This document shows, piece after piece, positions 49,408 to 57,299 of a stretch of DNA of 64,000 nt (within the stretch, counting starts at the first letter, position 1; every line of letters begins with the position of its first letter). Under the pieces are notes generated by a model, which was not told where the DNA came from, searched no databases, and was given only the letters and a program-made list of their open reading frames with translations. Origin of the DNA: a virus; IMG/VR virus record IMGVR_UViG_3300037297_000249, positions 1 through 64,000 of that record; one strand, 5' to 3'. The position numbers were made by a program, and so were the translations under genes.

Positions 49408-51282
49408 ATGCCAGGCAATGTTCCAAACATAAGTGACGATACTTTCAACTTTATCAAGGAGTATGCAAAAGTCGTACTTCAACAAGGCGTTCCTATTACC
49501 GATGCGGATTGGAATGAGCTTCAGGACATTATTCGTTTGCGAGAAATCCGGCAGAATATTGTAGCTCTTGGGAATTGCCGGCTTGCAGCAGGAGCTTCGA
49601 GTGATACTCCAGGCTTTGTTATCACGGGTACAGGGGCTTCGAACAATTTCACCATTTCCGGAGGGCTTGCTTGTGTTGATGGGGTTATTGTGCCTTCTCA
49701 ACATGGGGTCAGCGAGCCCGGAGACATTGATTACGATTCCTCTGATAACTATATGATGGAGGGTACGGTTTCATCGATTGGAGGGGGCAACATCGTAGAT
49801 GAGCACACATTCTATTCGTCTTTTATGAATGTGGTGAATTGTCGAATCCGAATGACTTCGGGTACTGAGAGCGGCAATGATTTCGTTATATCGGCTTTGG
49901 TGAATGCCACCACCCTAACGTTGAGTGGGGGTACCGGCACAATAGCACCCGGCGACACCTATCTTATGCTGCCTCCGGCGCTTACCACACCGGGCACTGT
50001 TCGGGTTGATCAGGTTTACATCCAGGCATGGTTTGACGACATAAACGCTGAAGAAGATACCGATTTATTGAATCCAGCTTTGGGGTTGGAGCCATCGCAT
50101 CGCAGTAAATTGAGGTCGTGCGTTCGGGTTGCAGAAGGGGGCGTCTCCCCGAGCACTCCCGACCCGTATTCTACTGGGGTTCGTTATTTGAATATTGGTT
50201 ATATTGAGCGCAGTGTTTCAGACGTCATTCTACCGTGGTTTTGCTTCCCGGCGGGAGCCTCTCAGGTTAAGTCTGGGTTGGGGGGCACCGACTTTTATAC
50301 CTCTTTACCCATGTTGGTTTGGCGGAATATGGGGAGGAAAAGCGATGCGGAGGTGGATAGTGCCACGTTCAGCATCTACCAGTGGCAGGGCAGGTTCATT
50401 CTAGTGAAGGGCGGGTATCTAGAAGCTGATGGACATGTCTTTGTAGGTACGAGCACAACGTATCCTGTTTGGTTTGACACCGAGGGGTTTGTGAAGTACG
50501 GGTCGGATAACACCCCGGGAGCAGATTTAGGTCTTGCATATCTAGATGACGATACGTGGGATTCTGAAACTCAGTTTGCTTCCTCCGGACCGATTTTTAA
50601 GGGGGGTGAAATAGCGGTCCACAATACCCTAGCTCTTAAGGAGGGTTCTTTTCTCCAACTAGAGGATGACGCGCATCTTTTGGGTGACCCCACTGTGTTG
50701 GGGGCTAATCCCATGAAGATGTTCGGTGTGGATGCAGGGTATTATTCCCAGATACATTATAATGATAGCGAGATTTGGTGGACATTGAACACTTCATATG
50801 ATCGGGCTACTGGGGAGTTCACTTCGGTCGCACCTATTTCGGCGAGTTTTCTTGTTCGGTTTATTGAAGGGGGTTTTCGCCTAATGTACCACGCTTTTTC
50901 CTATACTGCGTGGACAATAGGTGACTGGACAAATGAAGTAATTGTTGACCCTTTGATGGTACATGCGAAAGACTTCAATCTTACCAGGGAGTTGCAGACC
51001 TATATTGTTGATCAGGAAAGAGTTTTTACGCGTAGGATGGGTTTTTTAGCCGTTAGACTTCATCATGTCATGCAGGGTAAGCATGTGGCTTTGTTTCGGA
51101 CTGAAGAAAATGATACCTTGTTTGAGATGATAAGCGGAAACAGTGGGTATTTTTCGATCAATGAAAACGAAGCTGGGCACGTAAATGTATACCCTGAGGG
51201 TACAGATCAGGTAAGAATTCAGAATAAGCTGACACAGCAAGTGGATATAGGTTATGGTTACATAGACATGACGGGAGTCTAG
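49408..51282 (+). CDS. Large tail structural protein
   Basis: 624 residues, RBS TAGGAGGAGG. N-terminal NFIKEYAKVVLQQGVPITDADWNELQDIIRLREIRQN is a recognisable start of large tail/baseplate proteins in big phages (pre-wound DADWNE motif). Middle beta-rich with a SGTESGNDFVISALVNATTLTLSGG module akin to that inserted in the GH-like protein. The C-terminal part is jelly-roll-like. Function probably fibre or baseplate rim. Confidence 0.7.
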   Translation: MPGNVPNISDDTFNFIKEYAKVVLQQGVPITDADWNELQDIIRLREIRQNIVALGNCRLAAGASSDTPGFVITGTGASNNFTISGGLACVDGVIVPSQHGVSEPGDIDYDSSDNYMMEGTVSSIGGGNIVDEHTFYSSFMNVVNCRIRMTSGTESGNDFVISALVNATTLTLSGGTGTIAPGDTYLMLPPALTTPGTVRVDQVYIQAWFDDINAEEDTDLLNPALGLEPSHRSKLRSCVRVAEGGVSPSTPDPYSTGVRYLNIGYIERSVSDVILPWFCFPAGASQVKSGLGGTDFYTSLPMLVWRNMGRKSDAEVDSATFSIYQWQGRFILVKGGYLEADGHVFVGTSTTYPVWFDTEGFVKYGSDNTPGADLGLAYLDDDTWDSETQFASSGPIFKGGEIAVHNTLALKEGSFLQLEDDAHLLGDPTVLGANPMKMFGVDAGYYSQIHYNDSEIWWTLNTSYDRATGEFTSVAPISASFLVRFIEGGFRLMYHAFSYTAWTIGDWTNEVIVDPLMVHAKDFNLTRELQTYIVDQERVFTRRMGFLAVRLHHVMQGKHVALFRTEENDTLFEMISGNSGYFSINENEAGHVNVYPEGTDQVRIQNKLTQQVDIGYGYIDMTGV

Positions 51283-51295
51283 GCCAAAAGCTGTT

Positions 51296-51313
51296 GCCCC
51301 GGGCTAACGGGGC
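51296..51313. repeat. Hairpin between tail genes
   Basis: GCCCC (51296-51300), 8-base loop, GGGGC (51309-51313), 9 bases ahead of the RBS GGAGG of the next gene. No U-run; likely an mRNA processing or translational element. Confidence 0.35.
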
Positions 51314-51328
51314 GTAAGGAGGAAATGC

Positions 51329-51859
51329 ATGGCCAGTACAATGAGTAAAAGGGACATTCTTGCAGTGTCTGCCAGTGGTGTAGCTACAAAGAAGCTTCAT
51401 CAGTGGTTGCAGGATGCCCGAAACGACATGGTGAATTTAGCGGCGGGAGCCACTCTATATCACCAGGGCATCGATGACGGAGCATTGGAGGGCCGTGCAG
51501 ACGCGGCCGTAACTCTCGCTTCGGCCATCGAGTTGGTGAATTCTTTGAGGCGAAAGATCGTGGCGCATTTTGTCTCCACCGGTCAAGCTGGGGCACATGC
51601 AACGGCTGATACGACTAATGCCATCGCGGCGCCGGCGGCGACAGACCTTGCGACGGGTCTCGCATTGGTGAATGAGTTGGCGACGGATTTTGATGCGCAT
51701 TTGACCCAGGCAGGTGTGCATCTCAATAATGATACCACCAATGCGGTGGGTGGGTCCGCAGCAACAGATCTCGCGACGTTGATCACGAGAGTAAATTCTG
51801 TCAAAGCTAAATACAACCTCCATACGGCGGCGGCTTTGACCTCAGCGTATGTTCTGTAG
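51329..51859 (+). CDS. Repeat-containing structural protein
   Basis: 176 residues, RBS AAGGAGG. Two to three copies of a ~40-residue unit: (A)HF..TGQAGAHATADTTNAIAAPAATDLATGLALVNEL and AHLTQAGVHLNNDTTNAVGGSAATDLATLITRVNSV. The repeats are Ala/Thr/Asn-rich with a fixed H...(D)TTNA..APAATDLAT pattern. Such arrays occur in uncharacterised virion proteins of large phages; probably an abundant surface or tail component. Confidence 0.62.
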   Translation: MASTMSKRDILAVSASGVATKKLHQWLQDARNDMVNLAAGATLYHQGIDDGALEGRADAAVTLASAIELVNSLRRKIVAHFVSTGQAGAHATADTTNAIAAPAATDLATGLALVNELATDFDAHLTQAGVHLNNDTTNAVGGSAATDLATLITRVNSVKAKYNLHTAAALTSAYVL

Positions 51860-51868
51860 GAGGAGCAA

Positions 51869-52258
51869 ATGAGTGTATTAAAAGTTGGTTACAATGTGTT
51901 TGCAGGGGCTTCGCAGGCAGGGACAAACTCCGGAACTCCCGGGGTGGTTCAGGCAGAGGTCAATCAAAGCAAAGCCTATTTCATGAAGATTCAAGAGCTG
52001 ACAGCCAATGAGTACTGGAATAACACCACGAAAGCGTTCCAGGTCGGGGATCCGGCACAGGCGGATGAAATTCAAATTCAGGGGTCCTGCCCCTATTCGG
52101 GGTCTCCGAACACCATCCGGCGACTTTCCGACCGTATTCCCTACGAAGCGCTTGCGGGGATTGCAGCCGCGGGCTGCACCATCACCGTCTATGCCGATGG
52201 GGATACCCCTGCGGTAGATGGTGTGTCGATTACGCTTGCATACAAGCCGGATGCATAG
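51869..52258 (+). CDS. Hypothetical structural protein, last gene of the tail operon
   Basis: 129 residues, RBS GTAGGAGGAG. Beta-rich, GC-richer codons (AGASQAGTNSGTPGVVQAEVNQSKAYFMKIQEL; CTITVYADGDTPAVDGVSITLAYKPDA). Ahead of the strong terminator, so it is the last product of the structural operon and probably highly expressed. Confidence 0.6.
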   Translation: MSVLKVGYNVFAGASQAGTNSGTPGVVQAEVNQSKAYFMKIQELTANEYWNNTTKAFQVGDPAQADEIQIQGSCPYSGSPNTIRRLSDRIPYEALAGIAAAGCTITVYADGDTPAVDGVSITLAYKPDA

Positions 52259-52283
52259 TATAAAGAGTCACCTCTAAGCCATG

Positions 52284-52331
52284 GCCCTCTTGTGGTTCTC
52301 GCTAACACCCCACAAGAGGGCATCTTTTTTT
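52284..52331 (+). terminator. Strong intrinsic (rho-independent) terminator
   Basis: GCCCTCTTGTGG (52284-52295), 14-base loop, CCACAAGAGGGC (52310-52321), a perfect 12-bp GC-rich stem, then ATC and seven Ts (52325-52331). Marks the end of the structural transcript. Confidence 0.95.
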
Positions 52332-52354
52332 CAGCTAAAAATTCAGGAGGAGTC

Positions 52355-52741
52355 ATGGAAACGTTCAAGGAAGCTTGGGAGTTTGTGTCGGAGTCTATTT
52401 GGCCGCATTGGATAGGAATATTTTACACTCTCGTGGTATCGGTAACAGCGCAGACGGTGAAAACCAGGGTTCTAACCTCGGAATATGCTCGAAAATACCG
52501 AGTGGTTTTCTGGATACGGAGAGTTTTCCCGCTAACTCTCATAGGGCTAAGCGCTCTGATTGGATGCATAGTCCAAAGTGAGGTCGCTCCGGGAGTAATC
52601 TCTCTAGGGCACAGAGTATTATATTTTAGTGCATGCGCATGTTTTGCTATAATCGGATATGACATTGTAAAGCAATGGGCAAAAAAGAGATACGATGTTG
52701 ATTTGGATATAGGAGGTAAAGATGTTCTTAAGCTGGATTAA
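52355..52741 (+). CDS. Holin-like membrane protein
   Basis: 128 residues from ATG 52355 (RBS CAGGAGGAG). Three hydrophobic segments: about 19-35 (WIGIFYTLVVSVTAQTV), 57-74 (VFPLTLIGLSALIGCIV) and 84-104, with a charged C-terminus, the layout of a class I holin. First gene after the terminator, followed by coiled-coil membrane and spanin-like genes. Would form the membrane lesion that starts lysis; assignment from topology and context only. Confidence 0.68.
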   Translation: METFKEAWEFVSESIWPHWIGIFYTLVVSVTAQTVKTRVLTSEYARKYRVVFWIRRVFPLTLIGLSALIGCIVQSEVAPGVISLGHRVLYFSACACFAIIGYDIVKQWAKKRYDVDLDIGGKDVLKLD

Positions 52742-53072
52742 GTCAGCTTTTTCTTGGGTAAAAAAGAATGTGGTGTTAATAGCTGTTGCCGCTGGTGGGG
52801 TTATAGCCATGTTGTTTGCCGTATCCCATGAGAAAAGCAAAATTAGAGGCATAGAGCTTACAAAGGAGATGGAAAAGCTTCAGAGTGATAAAAAGAACAT
52901 AGAAGCCATTCGTAAACTATATATAGAAGACATTAAAAAAGACTCTATTGAAGTAAAAATCATTAAAGAAGAAGTCGAGAAAATCGACAGGAAGATTGAG
53001 AGGGTTAAAAATGAAGTCAAGCAGCTTGAGCCGTCAGAAGTTGTTAATCGCTTTAATAGCCTGTACGGTTAG
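52722..53072 (+). CDS. Small membrane coiled-coil protein (i-spanin-like)
   Basis: 116 residues, RBS TAGGAGG, overlapping the holin end by 20 bases. One N-terminal transmembrane segment (about 16-34, NVVLIAVAAGGVIAMLFAV) with the bulk as a Lys/Glu-rich periplasmic coiled coil (SIEVKIIKEEVEKIDRKIERVKNEVKQLE). That is the inner-membrane spanin layout. The next gene starts inside it (62-base overlap), as Rz1 does in Rz. Confidence 0.62.
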   Translation: MFLSWIKSAFSWVKKNVVLIAVAAGGVIAMLFAVSHEKSKIRGIELTKEMEKLQSDKKNIEAIRKLYIEDIKKDSIEVKIIKEEVEKIDRKIERVKNEVKQLEPSEVVNRFNSLYG

Positions 53073-53469
53073 TCTGTCGGCGAGCGCTCAATCCGTAAGG
53101 TTGGAGTTTAACGGGAAGTCCGGGGTATGGTTTCCTGATGAGATGAGCAATAGGATTTTAAGCGATGTAGAAACCGTACCCCTTCTCAAGAAAAAGATTC
53201 AGCTACTTGAAGAGAGTCTAAAGTTAAGTGAAAACTCGCTTAATAAAGCTGTAAGTCTAGAGACGGTCGAGCATGGGCACATGGAGATGCTATATTTAAG
53301 CTTGGAGGGGTCTCTCAAAGCACTTGAGGGGGCATGGGAAGAGAATGACAAGCTAAAGAGGTCTAAGAGTCCATGGTGGAAGCACCCAGCAGTATGGTTT
53401 ACGGTTGGGGTTGTGGTAACTTCTGGGATCATGGTCGGAGCTACACAAGTAATAAAAGTATCTAAGTAG
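53011..53469 (+). CDS. Spanin-like lipoprotein with C-terminal membrane segment
   Basis: 152 residues from ATG 53011 (GAGGG upstream). MKSSSLSRQKLLIALIAC contains a lipobox L15-I16-A17-C18, so outer-membrane lipidation is likely; the body is a Leu/Glu/Lys coiled coil; residues ~126-146 (WFTVGVVVTSGIMVGATQV) form a C-terminal membrane segment with a short cytoplasmic KVSK end. Both anchors in one protein is the u-spanin architecture (as in phage T1 gp11). An ASA signal-peptidase I site after the lipobox is the alternative reading. Confidence 0.68.
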   Translation: MKSSSLSRQKLLIALIACTVSLSASAQSVRLEFNGKSGVWFPDEMSNRILSDVETVPLLKKKIQLLEESLKLSENSLNKAVSLETVEHGHMEMLYLSLEGSLKALEGAWEENDKLKRSKSPWWKHPAVWFTVGVVVTSGIMVGATQVIKVSK

Positions 53470-53475
53470 CACTTC

Positions 53476-53503
53476 TTGACAAAACATCACCTTCAATTAC
53501 AAT
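53476..53503 (+). promoter_or_regulatory. Strong sigma70-type promoter
   Basis: TTGACA (53476-53481, full consensus), 16 bases, TACAAT (53498-53503, five of six). It sits right after the lysis genes and 107 bases before the GHKL gene, and should drive the GHKL/replication genes. The first ten bases TTGACAAAAC recur at 62749. Confidence 0.75.
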
Positions 53504-53609
53504 TACTGTACATGAAACTTTATTAGGGTTTGTGTAAAGTAAATAGAGTTTATTAGGTCTATTGCAGGGTATAGGCAGACGGAGAGCTGCATCCCCAGGA
53601 AGGTATCGA

Positions 53610-54980
53610 ATGGAAAAATTATTTTTTACTATGACTCCTGATTACGCGATGAGTTGGGGCTTATGGGAGGGGCTAAGGGAGCTGTTACAAAACTCCCTAG
53701 ACGAGCTCGACCAAGGGGCTGAAATGAAGGTGTTCTATGAGAACGACACTTTGTATATTCGTACTATGGGAGACGAAATTGGCGCGGATTCGTTTTTGTT
53801 AGGTGAGTCCGGAAAGAGGGAAATCAAGGGTTTGCGTGGAAAGCACGGGGAGGGATTGGCATTAGGGTTACTGGCTTTATGCAGAGCTGGTATAAAGGTT
53901 TGGGTGAAATCAGGAGATTATTCATGGGAGCCTTCTTTCGAGATGGTAAGGAGTCTTAATGGGTTTGTTATCAATAGAGATTTATTTTGTTTAACGCAAA
54001 AACCAGTCAATGAACGTTATACTCAAGAAGTCCTTGTAGGTATAAGTATTCTCCCGGATGTTTGGGAAGAATACAAAATTAAATTTTTACCACTTATAGA
54101 AGAGACAATCCCAGTTGACAAGTTCCATAAAGCTCCAATGGGTACATTGATTTTAGACAAACGGTTCTCGGGAATGATATATTCTAAGGGAATATATGTT
54201 CAAACAAGAGATGATTTCGATTATGGTTACGATTTGAATAATCTTACTCTTGATCGTGATAGGAATATGTTACCGGATTTTGACGTGAAGTGGGAAGCCG
54301 GGCAGGTACTCTCCCATTATGAACGACAGTCTAAGTCCCGGGTAGTTTATGATTTGATTCTTAAAGACAAGCCTGAATGTACTTTTCCAAATTTATCCGA
54401 TGGTAGTCACGAAAGACTTGGTAAGTATTTTCAAGAAGACCACGGTGAGGACGCAGTTCCAGTTAGTTCAGAAGAAGAGTCCTCGGTTGTTCGGAGGGCA
54501 GGCAAGGTGCCTGTCATTGTCGGCGGTAGGGCAAAAGAGGTATTAAAAAAGTCGAAAGTTCCAGCGGTTTCAGACTTAGAAAAAGATTATTCAGTACAAG
54601 TTGTGCGAAATATCCATGACAGTGAGCTAACAGAGGTTCAGAGTACAGTGCTGAGATACGTTGTAGGTTTATACTATAAGTTAATAGGGGATATGGCAAA
54701 GTGGAAGTCTGATGAGATTGATGAAGAATTTATTGATTTTCTAATATTGTCTACATTTACGGTTGAAGTTGTAGAGCTATCTCGTGAAGATGCTTATTAT
54801 TGCATTGACTATGATAATGAAGTTATCGGTATTACTACTGAAGTTCTACGGAATCGAGAATTTGCCCAAAGAATACTATTCCGTGGCATGGCAGATTATG
54901 CAGTAGCAAAGGAAAAAGTCTCTACAATTTTAACCGGAGTGGAACATTTATGGTCTATATGTTATGATTTTTCAGTCTAA
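53610..54980 (+). CDS. GHKL-type ATPase domain protein
   Basis: 456 residues from ATG 53610 (AGGAAGG upstream). The first ~230 residues show the Bergerat/GHKL ATP-binding fold: RELLQNSLDE (E24...N28, N-box), MGDEIGADSF around D55 (G1-like), RGKHGEGLALGLLAL (76-90, ATP lid glycine motif), and MGTLILDK (GT motif). The C-terminal part (about 350-456) ends in a helical IDYDNEVIGITTEVLRN...FRGMADYAVAKE region reminiscent of a degraded zincin-like domain, without HExxH. Not gyrase or MutL. Role in host takeover, chromosome handling or counter-defence is speculation. Confidence 0.72.
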   Translation: MEKLFFTMTPDYAMSWGLWEGLRELLQNSLDELDQGAEMKVFYENDTLYIRTMGDEIGADSFLLGESGKREIKGLRGKHGEGLALGLLALCRAGIKVWVKSGDYSWEPSFEMVRSLNGFVINRDLFCLTQKPVNERYTQEVLVGISILPDVWEEYKIKFLPLIEETIPVDKFHKAPMGTLILDKRFSGMIYSKGIYVQTRDDFDYGYDLNNLTLDRDRNMLPDFDVKWEAGQVLSHYERQSKSRVVYDLILKDKPECTFPNLSDGSHERLGKYFQEDHGEDAVPVSSEEESSVVRRAGKVPVIVGGRAKEVLKKSKVPAVSDLEKDYSVQVVRNIHDSELTEVQSTVLRYVVGLYYKLIGDMAKWKSDEIDEEFIDFLILSTFTVEVVELSREDAYYCIDYDNEVIGITTEVLRNREFAQRILFRGMADYAVAKEKVSTILTGVEHLWSICYDFSV

Positions 54981-55188
54981 GTTCAATCGTACAGGTAAGA
55001 GTATGCAAAATTTTGAAAAGGGTTCTTTTTCTGTTGACTCATATAGTAGGTACTGTGTAGAGTAGTACGCGGAGTTAGCGGTTGAATAAATAAGAATTCT
55101 GTAAATTGAGGACTGCACGGTTACGTTAAGGTCTTCACTTTTAATAATGTGTGGACCACTGTGCTAACCATTTCTACTAGGAGTATCA
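54981..55188. promoter_or_regulatory. Intergenic region with promoter candidate
   Basis: 208 bases without a gene. TTGACT (55034-55039), 18 bases, TAGAGT (55058-55063) is a plausible promoter for the initiator gene, 125 bases upstream of it. An imperfect GGTC/GACC dyad around an AT loop lies near 55130-55156. Confidence 0.42.
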
Positions 55189-56298
55189 ATGAGCATCGAG
55201 GTATCTAGGGTGTTGGCGTATCCAGGATTAAGTGACAGAGAGGTTCGTGTTATTCTGACTATCGAGGAGTTATCTAAAGTTAAGGATGTAATTAAAGAAG
55301 ATCTCATCACTTATTTATCGATAAGTAAATCAACGGTTGAGAGGGTACTACGGAGTTTAAAACAAAAGGGGATACTTCTAATGAAAAGAAGCGGTCCCTA
55401 TCGGTGGATATATTCCTTTACTGCGGCTCTTCATTCGGATGACGATGCAGTGGGTCTTCATCCGGATGACGCCTCGGGAGACCTTCAGAATGGGGGCTCT
55501 GCAGTGGGTCTTCAGTCAGATGAAGACCCACAAGAAAGAGGGACTCTTTCTCTTTTCTTCTCTTCTTCCCTAGCTTTATTTAAAAATACTATTACTTATT
55601 TGGGTCCCCCAAATGTGGCTCTTCACCTGAGTGAAGACCCACGAGTCAAAATGGCTCCATTGAGGTTTAAGCAGAGGAGCTCCTTGTCAGATGCGCTTGA
55701 AGAAGTCGTCTCTAGACCCCCGAAGGAGAAACCACCGAAGAAGCCTTTCAGTTGGCCGAGTAGGGAAGAACGTCTTAGAGACAAAATGGAAGACAAGTCT
55801 CTTGACGAATACAACTGCAACGATATGCGGTTTGTTTTTGAAGACGCTTGGAAAGCGAAGGGATGGAGGGGGAGCATCCCTAGATGGGTGGGGAAGGACC
55901 GGGGGCTTATGAAACGCCTTATTGTTAATTATGGTGCTGAGCAAGTTGTGCTGTACGTTAAGTACGTAATTAAAAATTGGGAAGACGTATGTCGTAGGTA
56001 TAAGATCCACGGTTACCCGACGGTTGGGATACTGTCTGCGTATAGTAGGTCTCTTTATCCAGAGATGGTTAACGGATTGCCTGTTGTGCATGATAACGAG
56101 TATCGGGATAGATCCATGGTGGTGGATGCCAGTGTCGAGGAGTTTAGAGAGAAACGCGGTATGAGCAAGGAGGAACGGGATGCTGAGTCTCGTTTGGCGC
56201 GGAAGTATGGTCTAGGTGATTATGAGCTACAGCTCATATCGTCTCGGGGATTGAGTGTTGAAGAATTTATTGCGGAGACATTCGGTGAGGACAGTTAG
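55189..56298 (+). CDS. Replication initiator-like protein (winged helix; lambda O-like layout)
   Basis: 369 residues, RBS TAGGAG. Residues 14-77 are a winged helix-turn-helix (LSDREVRVILTIEEL...DLITYLSISKSTVERVLRSLKQKGILLMKRSG..RWIYSF). Residues ~79-151 are a low-complexity linker translated from the iteron/dyad DNA. The C-terminal half is a helical domain (DMRFVFEDAWKAKGWRGSIPRWVGKDRGLMKRLIVNYGAEQVVLYVKYVIKNW) like partner-binding regions of phage initiators. A DnaC-like loader gene follows within 400 bases, matching O/P organisation. Confidence 0.75.
   Translation: MSIEVSRVLAYPGLSDREVRVILTIEELSKVKDVIKEDLITYLSISKSTVERVLRSLKQKGILLMKRSGPYRWIYSFTAALHSDDDAVGLHPDDASGDLQNGGSAVGLQSDEDPQERGTLSLFFSSSLALFKNTITYLGPPNVALHLSEDPRVKMAPLRFKQRSSLSDALEEVVSRPPKEKPPKKPFSWPSREERLRDKMEDKSLDEYNCNDMRFVFEDAWKAKGWRGSIPRWVGKDRGLMKRLIVNYGAEQVVLYVKYVIKNWEDVCRRYKIHGYPTVGILSAYSRSLYPEMVNGLPVVHDNEYRDRSMVVDASVEEFREKRGMSKEERDAESRLARKYGLGDYELQLISSRGLSVEEFIAETFGEDS
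55425..55641. other. Candidate replication origin inside the initiator gene
   Basis: Iterons GGCTCTTCATTCGGATGA (55425-55442), GGGTCTTCATCCGGATGA (55452-55469) and GGGTCTTCAGTCAGATGA (55506-55523); a degenerate one near 55480. Perfect dyads TGGGTCTTCA/TGAAGACCCA (55505-55530) and GGCTCTTCA/TGAAGACCC (55617-55640, one mismatch). Between them lies a pyrimidine-rich then AT-rich stretch (about 55543-55600), a good unwinding element. Position between the DNA-binding and C-terminal parts of the initiator copies lambda ori. Confidence 0.72.
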
Positions 56299-56379
56299 TC
56301 GAGTAAAGGCAATTAAGGCTGGATGTTTTATGCTATATTCTTTTTGATGTTGTTGATGAAAAGCATAAGTGGAGGAGCG

Positions 56380-56682
56380 ATGGCCAGCGAAAAAAGAACC
56401 GTAAGCCCGAGAAGTCTGATTCGGTGCAAGCATATTTTCATAACCCCGGATGAGACGGGGAAGAAATTTTGGGTAAAGCTTATTGATTTTACTTCAGGGA
56501 AAACCATCGGGCATTCCGGGGGCCGGGTAGTGCATGTGTTAAAGGCATATAGCGAGAACGATATTGCGAGGTTCTGCCGAGATTGGGCAGTACGGTTTAA
56601 AGTCCCTCCGGAGGCAATCATACGGGGGAAAACCCCGGAAAAATATCATGAAGAGTACAAAGAAACATGGGGGGTTGGATGA
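56380..56682 (+). CDS. Hypothetical protein
   Basis: 100 residues from ATG 56380 behind GGAGGAG; an in-frame hydrophobic extension from 56323 lacks an RBS. Basic alpha/beta protein: RCKHIFITPDETGKKFWVKLIDFTSGKTIGHSGGRVVHVLKAYSENDIARFC. Between initiator and DnaC-like genes and coupled to the latter by ATGA overlap. Unknown. Confidence 0.55.
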   Translation: MASEKRTVSPRSLIRCKHIFITPDETGKKFWVKLIDFTSGKTIGHSGGRVVHVLKAYSENDIARFCRDWAVRFKVPPEAIIRGKTPEKYHEEYKETWGVG

Positions 56683-57299
56683 CGAAGCTCCGAAGAGGAC
56701 ACATGCATCTTATGAACATTGGGGTGAAATATTGGAGGGCAACCAGAGCGGCTTTAAGTGAAGCTCAGAGAGCCGCTTGTGGGTATTACCTTTCTCATAT
56801 GGATGAGTTTGTACCTTCTGGAGTTGGAGTCTTCTTGCATGGGGATAACGGCGTTGGGAAGTCTTATTTGGGTTCCGTTATGTGCAAAGTCGCTTGGGGG
56901 ATGTATGGATACCCTAGTTTTTGTGTAACGGCTTCGGAGCTGAAGGAGGCCTGGATTACAGATAGGCCGGTGTATCCTGAAGCGCGGCAAACGGTTAGTG
57001 AACGAGCAAACGACGTTCGTTTTTTAGTCATTGACGATTTGGGTAAGGAGTACCGAGCAGGCTCCGGGTTTGCTGAGAATCGATTTGGGGCCTTGATTAG
57101 AAGTCGGGTACGTGACGGTAAGGTTACGGTTATAACTACAAACTTTTCCATGAAGGAGTTTGAGGGGACCTACGGCAGGTCTACTTGCGAGTTGGCTCGC
57201 GAGAGTATGCACATAATAAATTTGGTCGATGTTAATCATAGGAGTGCTGAGGCGTATAAGTTGCTGAAGCAAGTATCAAAGTTTCAAGGAGTAAAGTGA
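56679..57299 (+). CDS. DnaC-like helicase loader (AAA+ ATPase)
   Basis: 206 residues, ATG overlapping the preceding stop. Walker A GDNGVGKS (55-62), Walker B VRFLVIDD (113-120) with LGKE, sensor I TTN, and Arg-rich C-terminal part (YGRSTCELARESMHIINL), the layout of DnaC/IstB-type loaders. It should deliver the DnaB-like helicase (59639) to the origin. Confidence 0.87.
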   Translation: MTKLRRGHMHLMNIGVKYWRATRAALSEAQRAACGYYLSHMDEFVPSGVGVFLHGDNGVGKSYLGSVMCKVAWGMYGYPSFCVTASELKEAWITDRPVYPEARQTVSERANDVRFLVIDDLGKEYRAGSGFAENRFGALIRSRVRDGKVTVITTNFSMKEFEGTYGRSTCELARESMHIINLVDVNHRSAEAYKLLKQVSKFQGVK

